NCBI GenBank assembly: GCA_035653295.1
Contig: DASRCB010000112.1
Span: forward strand, 1-23,883
Source of the DNA: DASRCB01 sp035653295
GTDB lineage: Bacteria > Acidobacteriota > Terriglobia > Bryobacterales > Bryobacteraceae
Direction: 5' to 3'
Length of the DNA stretch: 23,883 bases
The first letter of the stretch is position 1; each line of letters begins with the position of its first letter. Below are positions 1-8,070 of this stretch, in pieces. The translations under genes were made by a program, and so were the position numbers. The notes under the pieces were generated by a model. It did not search any database, was not told the origin of the DNA, and was given only the letters and a program-made list of their open reading frames with translations.

Positions 1-1266
1 TTCGCTTTGGCGGCCGGCGACCTTCGCGAACTGCGCGAAGATATCACACGCGCGGTGGAGAGGGCGGCAGCGCAGGCCGGCGCCATGGAAGAGATCCGCG
101 CCGAGGTGCGGCAGCGCCTGGGAGTTGCGCCGTACCCGAGTCCGGCGCCCGCGTTCGCCACTCCTCAGGAACCTACTCCGGCCCCAGCCGCGGCAGCGCC
201 GGAGCAGAGCACGGCGACTGAGCCCCAGCAGCCGGTGTCCTCGCAGCCGTCGGCCGATGCGGAAACAGTTCGCACCGAAGAACCGGCTGCTGCGGAACCT
301 GTTCCGGCCGTTGCCGCAGCGCCTGCGGCAGTGGAGGCCGAGGCAGGTCCTGCGGCCGAACAATGGGAGTCCCCGGCCGAGCCCGTGGCGCCCATCGCCG
401 AGGAGGCCATCGCCGAGCAACCGCCTGAGGCGGAGATGGCAGAGCCGCAAACGGTCGGAGGCGAAGCTCCGCCGGTAACGGCTGGCGCTGAGGATAGGAC
501 AGAGCCACTTCCGGCCGAGGAGCCAGCGCCCCCGATCGTGGTCGTGGAGACCGCTGTTTTCGAAACGCTGACGGCTTCCGGACCAGTTCCTGCCGAAGCC
601 CTTGCCGAAGAAGCCGGCCTGGAACGAATGGCAGAAGAGCCGGCCATGGGCGAGGATGCTCCCGCAGAGGCTGTTGCCCAGGAGCCTGAACCGGCAGCCG
701 AAGAGGAAAAAGAGGTGATTGCAGAGGCTCCCGAGCCGGAGGGCGTCCCTGCCGAGCAGCCCGCGACGTCGGCCGAAGCTCCAGAGGCGCAGGACACGGC
801 AGCGGCAGAGGAACCGAGTGAGCCCGCAGCCGAAGAAGAACCGGCCACGATCGAGCATGCGCCCGAAATCGCCGCGGATATCGAAGAAGTCACGCTGAGC
901 TTCGAGGCTCCTGAAGCCGAGGTGGCCGAGGGAGAGACCGGCTGGGACCCGTCAGAAGCAGCCGAATCGCAAGCCGAAACTGATGCTGTTCCAGAAGAAG
1001 AGCCGGTTGCGGCAGCTGAGATGCACGACCCGTACGAGGTTGCGCGCGACCTGGCTTGGAAAGCCGCCGAGGATCCGGTCAACCGCGATACGCTGTACGC
1101 CGAAGCGATGGCTCAGCTTCGGATCGCGATGGCGCTGGGATCAAGTGACGTGGAGAGGCGGTTGTTTGCCGACATGGACGAGGGCGGACCGCTCTACGCG
1201 CTTGCCAACACTCCTCCCTACGACGCCGAACTGCTCGATCTGCTGATGAACGTCAGCGTCGCGTAA
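1..1266 (+). CDS. Ala/Glu/Pro-rich protein of unknown function, 5'-truncated
   Basis: I do not recognise this gene. The reading frame is open to the first base of the window, so the true start probably lies upstream; the first in-window start codon is TTG at 7. The visible part begins with a charged, helix-prone segment (residues 1-40 counted from 7, containing LREDITRAVERAA). About 290 residues (roughly 45-335) of low-complexity Ala/Glu/Pro/Val sequence follow, strongly acidic and with no regular repeat unit. The last 80 residues have normal composition and look folded (DPYEVARDLAWKAAEDP, then ALANTPPYDAELLDLLM). This suggests two structured ends joined by a long disordered acidic linker. 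No signal peptide or membrane segment is visible in the part present. The gene converges on the - strand gene at 1347. The large open frames on the opposite strand are side effects of its GC-rich Ala/Pro codons. Confidence 0.75.
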   Translation, partial: FALAAGDLRELREDITRAVERAAAQAGAMEEIRAEVRQRLGVAPYPSPAPAFATPQEPTPAPAAAAPEQSTATEPQQPVSSQPSADAETVRTEEPAAAEPVPAVAAAPAAVEAEAGPAAEQWESPAEPVAPIAEEAIAEQPPEAEMAEPQTVGGEAPPVTAGAEDRTEPLPAEEPAPPIVVVETAVFETLTASGPVPAEALAEEAGLERMAEEPAMGEDAPAEAVAQEPEPAAEEEKEVIAEAPEPEGVPAEQPATSAEAPEAQDTAAAEEPSEPAAEEEPATIEHAPEIAADIEEVTLSFEAPEAEVAEGETGWDPSEAAESQAETDAVPEEEPVAAAEMHDPYEVARDLAWKAAEDPVNRDTLYAEAMAQLRIAMALGSSDVERRLFADMDEGGPLYALANTPPYDAELLDLLMNVSVA

Positions 1267-1309
1267 AGCGGGCGTTTCGCCAACGGCCCCACGGCTACAC
1301 AGAACAGCC

Positions 1310-1334
1310 GAGCGTGCCAGGAGCCGGTACGCTC
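1310..1334. terminator. Hairpin between convergent genes, possible bidirectional terminator
   Basis: GAGCGTGCC (1310-1318) pairs with GGTACGCTC (1326-1334) to give a 9-bp stem with one G-U pair and a 7-nt loop. It lies in the 80-bp gap between two convergent genes, where a shared terminator would be expected. Neither side has a T-run, so it is not a canonical intrinsic terminator. Confidence 0.4.
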
Positions 1335-1346
1335 ACAGTCGGGATT

Positions 1347-3119
1347 TCAGAAGGTAAACGCCAGCCCGCCGCGAACTGCCTTGGGAGACTGGGTCAACAG
1401 CAGCCGGCGGCCATCCGCTCCGGCGAGATTCAGATACCCCTGAGCCAGGATATTCTCCAGCCCGGCGGTGGCTTCGAGTCGACCGGGCAGGCCGGCGAAC
1501 GACGGAATCGGCTGGCGGATCTCGATGTTCAGACCCGGCTGCGGCCACGTGTTCTGGGTCATGTAGAAGTGCGCGGGCATGAGGGCGTTTGAATCGGTCC
1601 ACTGATAAGCGGCAGCGATCTGCGTGCCCGTGCCAGGCACTGTCGCCGAAGCGCGCGCGGAGGCCCAATACTTATCGCTCATCTTCACATCCCGGCGAAG
1701 GTCGGCCGCATTGGCCGCCATGCCAGAGGCAGTAAGCGCCCCGGCGCGGCCGAATGAACTCCCTACCTCGACCTTGTCGCCGAAGGCCTGAGTGACCGAT
1801 GCCGAATACCCGTATCGCTGGTACGCGCCGGTGTTGAACACCGCGGCGTCCGAGGCGACATCAGGCAGAAGATCGCCGAGCGCGAATCCCGCGGGCGCAT
1901 TGGACAGCAGGAACGCCGCGTTCGAAACGCTGTCACGATACCCGCTGAGGCTCAGGGTGCGGCTGCCCAGCTTCCTGCGATACCCAATCTCGAACGTCTG
2001 ACTGCGTTCGAGTGCCGGACCACTGTTGCGCAGCGAAACACGAGGCATGACGGCCAACGCAGCCAGGTCCTGATGCAGCGCCGCAGTCTCGCCGCTCCGG
2101 GAAGCCAGCAGTTCCGTCGGAGGAACCCCGGAGCTATACGCCATCTGCAAATCGCCAACGCGTCCCATTTCCCAGGTGAGCCGCGCGAACGGGCTCAGAT
2201 AATTCAGGTGATCGAGGAAGGAGATGGATTCCAACGAGCCGCCATATTCCAAAAGCACGCCATCCGCGACCTGCATCTGATCGATGGTGGCGACCGACAC
2301 CGAGCGCAGAGCGGGCACACCGTCCTGCTGCCCCGTGGCCATGATTCCGCCCGCGCGGGTGGGCATGTAAAGCTGCCGGACCGTGACCGTCACCTCGGGT
2401 CCCATGCCTTCGCGGCTGTAGGTGGTCCGGAAACCGGCGGTAGGCAGGCCCGCGTGCACCGAGTAGCCCAGATTGCCGCTCAGCTGAAGCTGATTCCGTC
2501 CGAACAGAGAAGTCGCCAGCGCGAAGGCGGTGCCCAGATCCGGCTGCATAATGTCGCCGACCAGCGAGCCGCCATCTCCGCCCGAAACACTCACGAGACC
2601 ACGGGTTTCGGAGAAGATCTGGCGAGGCTCGCGCTTCGCGGTCTGAATATCGTCCGGAAGGGCGCGCAAAACAGGGCGGGTGGCCGGGCTTTCTTTAAGC
2701 GTCCATTTCCAGTCATCACTCATCAGAGCGCCCTGGCCGGGCGCGGCGTAGACCAGTTCGATCGAGCTGAGCACACTTGCGAGGTTGATGTACAAGAGGC
2801 TCTGCATGCCCGGCTGGACGGCGATGCGGTGCTTCACAGCGGGGACGAAGCTGGGCAGGCTCACGCGAATGGAGTAGACGTCGATGGGCAGCCCGTCGAA
2901 CCCGAAGATGCCGCGGTCGTTGGTGAGCGCGCTCCCGATGACGCGTTCGTACCGGTTCATGAGGCTGACCGTGGCGCCCATCTGCGGCAGCCCGGAGTTG
3001 TCACGTACGTAGCCGGCGATACTGCCGGTGAGCTTGTCGAGTGAAGCGCAGACGCCGGGGGATCCCGACGCGATCAGGATGGCCAGAGCAGCAGCGAAAT
3101 GTGAACTTCTCGCCCTCAT
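1347..3119 (-). CDS. Carboxypeptidase-regulatory-like domain / predicted outer-membrane beta-barrel protein
   Basis: The protein is about 590 residues from the ATG at 3119. That start gives a clean signal peptide (MRARSSHF, then a hydrophobic run ending GVCA). An in-frame ATG at 3161 would add 14 residues, and neither start has a clear ribosome binding site. After the signal comes a carboxypeptidase-regulatory-like (transthyretin-type) domain at about residues 30-105 (GSIAGYVRDNSGLPQMGATV, later NDRGIFGFDGLP). The rest has alternating, aromatic-containing beta-strand character and ends in GGLAFTF; a terminal Phe is typical of barrels inserted by BamA. Related TonB/Oar-like proteins with this N-terminal domain usually reach about 1000 residues, so this one is short and I see no plug domain. 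It lies 45 bp downstream of the GWxTD gene and probably shares its promoter. The substrate is unknown. Confidence 0.75.
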   Translation of the reverse strand: MRARSSHFAAALAILIASGSPGVCASLDKLTGSIAGYVRDNSGLPQMGATVSLMNRYERVIGSALTNDRGIFGFDGLPIDVYSIRVSLPSFVPAVKHRIAVQPGMQSLLYINLASVLSSIELVYAAPGQGALMSDDWKWTLKESPATRPVLRALPDDIQTAKREPRQIFSETRGLVSVSGGDGGSLVGDIMQPDLGTAFALATSLFGRNQLQLSGNLGYSVHAGLPTAGFRTTYSREGMGPEVTVTVRQLYMPTRAGGIMATGQQDGVPALRSVSVATIDQMQVADGVLLEYGGSLESISFLDHLNYLSPFARLTWEMGRVGDLQMAYSSGVPPTELLASRSGETAALHQDLAALAVMPRVSLRNSGPALERSQTFEIGYRRKLGSRTLSLSGYRDSVSNAAFLLSNAPAGFALGDLLPDVASDAAVFNTGAYQRYGYSASVTQAFGDKVEVGSSFGRAGALTASGMAANAADLRRDVKMSDKYWASARASATVPGTGTQIAAAYQWTDSNALMPAHFYMTQNTWPQPGLNIEIRQPIPSFAGLPGRLEATAGLENILAQGYLNLAGADGRRLLLTQSPKAVRGGLAFTF

Positions 3120-3164
3120 GAAACCACAGCGGGTCCGCGCCGGAAGGGCAGACCCACCCATCGC

Positions 3165-4844
3165 TTATGTTACCGTAAATGTCGCCGCCGGGGTGAGGAC
3201 CTGGTTCCGGACCTTGTCCGTCACCTTCAGCTTCAACGTATACTGTCCGGGCTGCAGACGATTCAGCGGCAGAAGCTTCTCCACAGTCACCTGCTGAGCG
3301 GAGGAGCCAGGCAGCGCTGAGATGTCCTCGGTATAGCTGAACACCTTCTCGTTGGTCCCGTTTTTCACTACCTCGTATTCGATGCTTCCGCTCGGCTTCC
3401 TGGTCTTCTCATCGGTGCCGAAATTGTAGAACTGAGTGTAGATCCCGAGTTTCTCGTCACGATGGAAACTGTCGCTGACCCGGGGGCGCACCTTCGCGTC
3501 TCCGATGACGAACTGGCCGGAGCCGATGCTTCGTGTGGGCACCTTCTCGATAAGGTCTGCGAGGATGAGTGAGCTCTGGGCCAGCTTCTCCTCGTCGAAG
3601 TGGGGCACGTTCAGGGCCTGTTCATAATTGACCATGTTCCCGCTGATCACGTCCTTGGCGACTACGTTAAGGCGGTACATGCCGGGCGCGAGCGGTACGG
3701 ACTTCCAGAACACCGAAGACCCGTTCAGAGCCTTGCTGAGGAGTTCCGTGGGCTCGTTGACCTGAATCGTATCTTCGAAATAGTTCACGACCCGGCGGGA
3801 CATTGACGTGACGCGGCCGTACAAATTCACCGTGGCGGTCGAGACGTTGTTCTTCTGCTGGAACTGCAGGTCCTTGCGGTCGAACGACAGGGTGATGTTG
3901 GTGAGCACCGTGGAATCGGTCACGCGGATGTAGTCGGTGTGCACCTGCATGGGCAGGGTGTTGTACCGGATGGTGCTGTTGATCTGCTCCTCGAGGTCCT
4001 TGAACTTGACCGCTGGCGGGTGGAAGAGCTTGGAGTACTGCTCCAGCCGAGTGAACTCATCCATGCTCTCCGGCAGGGGCATGTTGCCGGTGCCGAGGTG
4101 TGTGCCGTCGGTCCGGTTGAAGCGGTTCGTCTTGGTGGACAGGCCCATCTGCTCGTACATGGTCAGACCCGCGTTGGGTACGTAAAGCAGGGCGTCCTTT
4201 TCCTCCGGATCGGTAGCGATCCTGTATTCGCCGGACATGGACGGGTCAACGAATTCGATGATGATATTGGTGCCGATACCTTCGAGGTAGCGATAGCGCC
4301 AGTCCTCGAATGGATACGTAGAAGTTTCGCCGCCGCCCTCTTCCATCGGACGCTCGTACGAGCCGCCGGAGGGATGCGACTCGATTTCGTCCGGCGGCCC
4401 GAAGGTGATGTAAATCCGGCCGCGATCCGTCTTCCAGCCAGGGATACCGGACGCGTAGTGCTCGTTCGCGTAGGCGATACGGCGATAGTGCTCTTCCTTG
4501 TACTCGTTCTCTTCGGTGTCCGGCGTGGGATCGCGGCGTAGCCAGAACTGTTCCACGAACTGCTCGCGCTCCTCGTCGGTGTTCAGTTGCTTGAAGGCCT
4601 TCTTCTCTTCATCCGTGATGATATACACCACGTCTTCGTTGAGCCACTTCTTCCAGGGGGTTTCCAGCTCTTTGCGGAGCTTCTCTTCCTTTTTGCGCCG
4701 TTGCTTGTCGGTGAGCGGTTTGGCGATGGTTTCGCCGTTGCTGCTGCCGTTGTTCTTGTCCGTTTTGTCGCCGGCGTTCAGCAAAACGAGGGAGCCAGCA
4801 GAAAGAAGCGCCGCGCACGAAACAACAACGGCTTTACGAGTCAT
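3165..4844 (-). CDS. GWxTD domain-containing exported protein
   Basis: The protein is about 559 residues from the ATG at 4844, chosen because AGGTGG lies 8 nt upstream; GTG codons at 4856 and 4853 are in frame but less well placed. Residues 1-25 are a signal sequence (MTRKAVVVSCAALLSAGS), followed by a Lys/Glu-rich linker. The family block follows: FWLRRDPTPDTEENEY, then the diagnostic GWKTDRGR at about residues 136-143, then IYITFGPPDEI. The C-terminal half is beta-rich and ends in a segment (LQPGQYTLKLKVTD) like an immunoglobulin-type fold. GWxTD proteins are common in Acidobacteriota and related phyla, and their molecular role is not established. The gene is first in a two-gene unit with the barrel protein downstream, which suggests a shared envelope function (inference). 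Confidence 0.88.
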   Translation of the reverse strand: MTRKAVVVSCAALLSAGSLVLLNAGDKTDKNNGSSNGETIAKPLTDKQRRKKEEKLRKELETPWKKWLNEDVVYIITDEEKKAFKQLNTDEEREQFVEQFWLRRDPTPDTEENEYKEEHYRRIAYANEHYASGIPGWKTDRGRIYITFGPPDEIESHPSGGSYERPMEEGGGETSTYPFEDWRYRYLEGIGTNIIIEFVDPSMSGEYRIATDPEEKDALLYVPNAGLTMYEQMGLSTKTNRFNRTDGTHLGTGNMPLPESMDEFTRLEQYSKLFHPPAVKFKDLEEQINSTIRYNTLPMQVHTDYIRVTDSTVLTNITLSFDRKDLQFQQKNNVSTATVNLYGRVTSMSRRVVNYFEDTIQVNEPTELLSKALNGSSVFWKSVPLAPGMYRLNVVAKDVISGNMVNYEQALNVPHFDEEKLAQSSLILADLIEKVPTRSIGSGQFVIGDAKVRPRVSDSFHRDEKLGIYTQFYNFGTDEKTRKPSGSIEYEVVKNGTNEKVFSYTEDISALPGSSAQQVTVEKLLPLNRLQPGQYTLKLKVTDKVRNQVLTPAATFTVT

Positions 4845-4873
4845 GAGATACACCACCTGGAAGGACTGCCTTA

Positions 4874-4903
4874 ATTGTAGGTTTTGCCCTCATGTACCGT
4901 CAA
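4874..4903 (-). promoter_or_regulatory. Sigma70-type promoter for the GWxTD operon
   Basis: Read on the - strand, TTGACG (4903-4898) is separated by 18 bp from TACAAT (4879-4874). Each hexamer has one mismatch to the TTGACA/TATAAT consensus. The predicted transcription start near 4867 leaves a leader of about 23 nt before the ATG at 4844, which contains the AGGTGG ribosome binding site. Confidence 0.7.
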
Positions 4904-4925
4904 GGAGACGAGCGCGGATGAGGGC
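4886..4925. repeat. 8-bp inverted repeat bracketing the -35 box (operator candidate)
   Basis: GCCCTCAT (4886-4893) and ATGAGGGC (4918-4925) are perfect inverted arms 24 bp apart. One arm lies between the -35 and -10 boxes of the GWxTD promoter and the other lies just upstream of the -35. The half-site centres are 32 bp apart, close to three helical turns, so both would face the same side of the DNA. A repressor or activator site is inferred; no protein is known. Confidence 0.4.
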
Positions 4926-4980
4926 CCGTTTCTATCGTTTGCCTTACGGTTACGGGCGGCGCGAACAAACCTCTATCTGT

Positions 4981-4997
4981 CCACTTTTCGGAAGTGG
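4981..4997. promoter_or_regulatory. Inverted repeat upstream of the kinase promoter (enhancer-site candidate)
   Basis: CCACTT and AAGTGG are perfect 6-bp arms around TTCGG. The element ends about 80 bp upstream of the sigma54-type sequence at 5080, a usual distance for binding sites of NtrC-type activators. Assignment to the regulator encoded at 8063 is speculative, because a 6-bp inverted repeat can arise by chance. Confidence 0.25.
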
Positions 4998-5079
4998 CAT
5001 GATTTCAAAAACCAGATCCGGTAACCTGAGCGCTGACGCAAATCCTGTATTCTCAAAGGGGCAAGGGTGATTTGGCGCC

Positions 5080-5095
5080 TGGCATCGCAGTTGCA
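5080..5095 (+). promoter_or_regulatory. Sigma54-type (-24/-12) promoter before the sensor kinase
   Basis: TGGCATC, four bases, then TTGCA matches the sigma54 consensus TGGCACG-N4-TTGCW at all positions but two, with the essential GG (5081-5082) and GC (5093-5094) at the correct spacing. Transcription would start near 5106, which is inside the ORF if translation began at 5101. It would therefore require a downstream start such as the TTG at 5155. The second gene of the transcript encodes a sigma54 activator, which makes autoregulation plausible. Confidence 0.55.
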
Positions 5096-5100
5096 CCGGA

Positions 5101-8070
5101 ATGGCGGAGCACCTCGAATCTCCGAATCGCCGCAACGCGGGTGGGCGAGGCACGTTGAAGGAGTTCAGGAAACAATTCGCGAGCGCGCTGCTGGTCATTC
5201 TGACCGTCGCGGCGGTGAGTTGCGCACTCATTAACTTTCAGCAGCAAAGCAAGTATCACCTTCCGGATGATGGAGTTACGTGGGTCGAGCGGAACACCGC
5301 GGAGGGACCTGCCGTGGTCGCGCTGCGGGTTGCGGCGGGTGGGCCGGCCGATAACGCGGGCATCCGTAACGGCGACGTGCTCACGCAAATCGGGCCGCAC
5401 GGGATCAGCAAGGCGAATCAAGTCCCCTATGCATTGCAGAATATCGGCGCGTGGAACACCGCTGAGTACCGGATGTTGCGGCGCGGCCGCCCGTTCCAGG
5501 CCAAAGTCTACATCGCAGAGCGCCAGGTGGATTCGGCGATTTATTACCAATACATCGTCGGGCTGGCGTACCTGCTCATCGGGCTGTTCGTCTACTTCCG
5601 GCGGGGGAACGCGCCGCACTCGGTCCACTTCTTCATTCTGTGTCTTACGTCGTTCATCCTTTCGTCATTCCACTACACCGGTAAGCTGAACAACTTTGAC
5701 CAGGTGATCCTGCTGGGCAATGTGGTGGCGGGCATGTTCGCGCCGGCGATTTTCCTGCATTTCTGTCTGGCGTTTCCGGAGCGGCCGGCGTGGCTGCGAG
5801 GGCGCTGGCGGATCCTGCCCGTCTACCTCCCCGCGGTGGTGCTCACGGCGGTTTACATTCTGGTCGCCCAGGGAATGCTCCGCGTGGCGGCGCCGTTGTT
5901 TGACATTCGCTGGTTCCTGGATCGCGTCTGGCTGTTATATCTGAGTGCGACGTACCTGGCGGGAACGGCCTACCTGACCCTGCAGTATCGGCGCGCCGAA
6001 GACCCGGTGCGACGCCGCCAGCTGACGTATCTGCGCAACGGCGCGATTCTCGGTATTCTGCCCTTCACCCTGGTCTACGTCCTTCCATACGTGTTCGGGG
6101 CCATTCCTGGCCATTACCAAAACCTCGCGGTGCTTTCGCTGATTCTGATCCCGGTCACGTGGACCTACGCCATCCTGCGATACCGGCTGATGGATGTGGA
6201 CATCATCTTCCAGCAGGGTTATGTGTATACCCTGGCCACGCTTTGCGTGCTGGGCGTGTTCTACGGTCTGATCTTCTCCTTCACCCGCCCGGAGAACCTC
6301 AACCCGGCCGCGATCGTGGGCCTGATCGTCTTCGCCACGTTTATCTTCCAGCCGGTGCGCGATTATCTCAAGGAAGTCCTGGACCGGCACTGGTTCTACA
6401 AAGATCGATATGACTACCGGCGCACTCTGATTTCGTTCGCGCGCGAGCTGAGCTCGGAGACGAATCTGGAGCAGATGCTCGAAACCCTCGGCGGGCGGCT
6501 GGTGCAGACGCTGCCGATCGTGCACGCGGCTTTCTTCCTTGCTGATGAAGAGGGGACTTCGTTCCGGCTCAGGACCACCGTCGGCGAGCGCCGCGAGCCC
6601 GTCCGCCAGCCGCTCGATCTCGGATTCCTTGCGCCGGAACCGGAGCGGCCGTACATCTTCTTCGAGCGGACGCGTCACCTGCTCGATGTGGAATCGCGGC
6701 GCATGCCGGCCAGCGTACGCGCCACCATCGCCGACCTCGATCTGACCTACTACTTCGCCTGCCAGGCGCGCGGCCGAACGGTGGCTTACCTCGGCGTGAG
6801 CCGCACCGAGAAAAACGATTTTCTGTCCAGCGACGACGTGGATCTGCTGGTCACGCTCTCCGGCTACATCGGCATCGCCGTGGAGAACGCCAGCCTTTAT
6901 CGCTCATTGCAGCACAAGGCCGAGGAATACGAGCGGCTGAAGGAGTTCAGCGAGAACATTGTCGAATCGATCAATGTCGGTATCCTGGCGGCGGATCTGG
7001 AAGATCGCGTGGAGAGCTGGAACACGCAAATCGAAAGACTGACCGGCATACCGAGGCATCGCGCCGTCGGCCGGCGGCTGGCGGACCTGCTCCCTGACGA
7101 CCTCTGCGAGAAGTTCAACGAGGTGCGCGGCCAGAACGGGATTCACAACATTTACAAGTTCGCGTTCCGGCCCCGGGTGCTGGGCAATGGGGACGGGAAG
7201 GCCTGGGCCATGGCCGCCAATGGCCATGGCAATGGCAACGCGTCCACGCAGGACGTCGAGTCCCGCGAAGCAGTGCTGAACGTGGCCATTGCGCCGCTGG
7301 TTTCGAAGGAAATGCGGCAGATTGGCCGGCTGATCATCTTCGATGACATTACCGACCGGGACGAACTTGAGCGGCGCCTGGTGCAGGCCGACAAGCTGAG
7401 CTCCATCGGCCTGCTCGCCGCGGGTGTGGCTCACGAAGTCAATACGCCGCTGGCGGTGATTTCCACCTACGCGCAGATGCTGGCCCGCCAGATCACCGGC
7501 GACAGTCCGCAATCGAAGCTGCTGGAGAAGATCGCGCGTCAAACCTTCCGGGCCAGCGAGATCGTTAATTCTCTGCTCAACTTCTCGCGGACCTCCACCA
7601 CCGAACTCGTGGAAGTGGACCTGAACCGCGTCATTCGCGATACCCTGGGCCTGATCGAGCACCAGCTGCAAAATGCAGGCGTCGAAGTCCATCTGGCTCT
7701 CGCCGAGGCGCTGCCGCCGGTGCGAGGCAACCCCGGAAAGCTGCAGCAGGTTTTTCTCAACCTCTTCATCAATGCTCGTGATGCAATGGAAGGTGGAGGA
7801 ACGCTGACAGTTCGCAGTTCGGACGACGAAGAATCCGTTCGCATCGAAGTGGCGGATACGGGCGTGGGCATCCCCGCGGAGAACCTGGCCCGCATCTACG
7901 ATCCTTTCTTCACCACCAAGGGGGCAAAGAAAGGCACCGGCCTGGGCCTCTCGGTCACCTACGGCATCGTCCGCGAGCACGGAGGCGAAATCGAAGTCGA
8001 GAGCCAGCCCGGCTCCGGCGCCCGGTTCGCGCTCGAATTCCCGTTGGCAAGAAAACCTGTAAATGCCTGA
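5101..8070 (+). CDS. PDZ/multi-TM/GAF/PAS sensor histidine kinase
   Basis: Membrane sensor kinase, 989 residues from the ATG at 5101. TM1 is at about 24-45. An extracytoplasmic PDZ-like domain follows at about 58-135 (AGGPADNAGIRNGDVLTQIG), then roughly eight hydrophobic segments (about 147-416) including the motif FLHFCLAFPERP. Next come a GAF domain (about 455-600), a PAS domain (about 618-765) carrying a Gly/Asn-rich loop, and the kinase core. The phospho-acceptor is His778 in AAGVAHEVNTPL; the N box is NLFINARDAM, the G1 box DTGVGIP starts at 919, and the G2 box GTGLGLS starts at 945. The ATG at 5101 has no ribosome binding site and lies upstream of the start site predicted from the sigma54-like promoter. 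A TTG at 5155 (MKEFRKQFASALL, with GAGG before it) may be the real start, giving 971 residues. The 3' end overlaps the response-regulator gene by 8 bp, so the two are surely partners. The stimulus is unknown. Confidence 0.92.
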   Translation: MAEHLESPNRRNAGGRGTLKEFRKQFASALLVILTVAAVSCALINFQQQSKYHLPDDGVTWVERNTAEGPAVVALRVAAGGPADNAGIRNGDVLTQIGPHGISKANQVPYALQNIGAWNTAEYRMLRRGRPFQAKVYIAERQVDSAIYYQYIVGLAYLLIGLFVYFRRGNAPHSVHFFILCLTSFILSSFHYTGKLNNFDQVILLGNVVAGMFAPAIFLHFCLAFPERPAWLRGRWRILPVYLPAVVLTAVYILVAQGMLRVAAPLFDIRWFLDRVWLLYLSATYLAGTAYLTLQYRRAEDPVRRRQLTYLRNGAILGILPFTLVYVLPYVFGAIPGHYQNLAVLSLILIPVTWTYAILRYRLMDVDIIFQQGYVYTLATLCVLGVFYGLIFSFTRPENLNPAAIVGLIVFATFIFQPVRDYLKEVLDRHWFYKDRYDYRRTLISFARELSSETNLEQMLETLGGRLVQTLPIVHAAFFLADEEGTSFRLRTTVGERREPVRQPLDLGFLAPEPERPYIFFERTRHLLDVESRRMPASVRATIADLDLTYYFACQARGRTVAYLGVSRTEKNDFLSSDDVDLLVTLSGYIGIAVENASLYRSLQHKAEEYERLKEFSENIVESINVGILAADLEDRVESWNTQIERLTGIPRHRAVGRRLADLLPDDLCEKFNEVRGQNGIHNIYKFAFRPRVLGNGDGKAWAMAANGHGNGNASTQDVESREAVLNVAIAPLVSKEMRQIGRLIIFDDITDRDELERRLVQADKLSSIGLLAAGVAHEVNTPLAVISTYAQMLARQITGDSPQSKLLEKIARQTFRASEIVNSLLNFSRTSTTELVEVDLNRVIRDTLGLIEHQLQNAGVEVHLALAEALPPVRGNPGKLQQVFLNLFINARDAMEGGGTLTVRSSDDEESVRIEVADTGVGIPAENLARIYDPFFTTKGAKKGTGLGLSVTYGIVREHGGEIEVESQPGSGARFALEFPLARKPVNA

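Noticed and set aside
165..1082. Long - strand open frame (about 305 codons), Ser/Ala/Gly-rich
   Set aside because: It is antisense to the Ala/Glu/Pro-rich gene and its composition follows mechanically from GC-rich codons read backwards. There is no domain or ribosome binding site.
2073..3044. 323-codon + strand open frame under the barrel protein gene
   Set aside because: The product is Arg/His/Gly-rich with no structure expected, and the - strand frame has a signal peptide, a domain and a barrel C-terminus.
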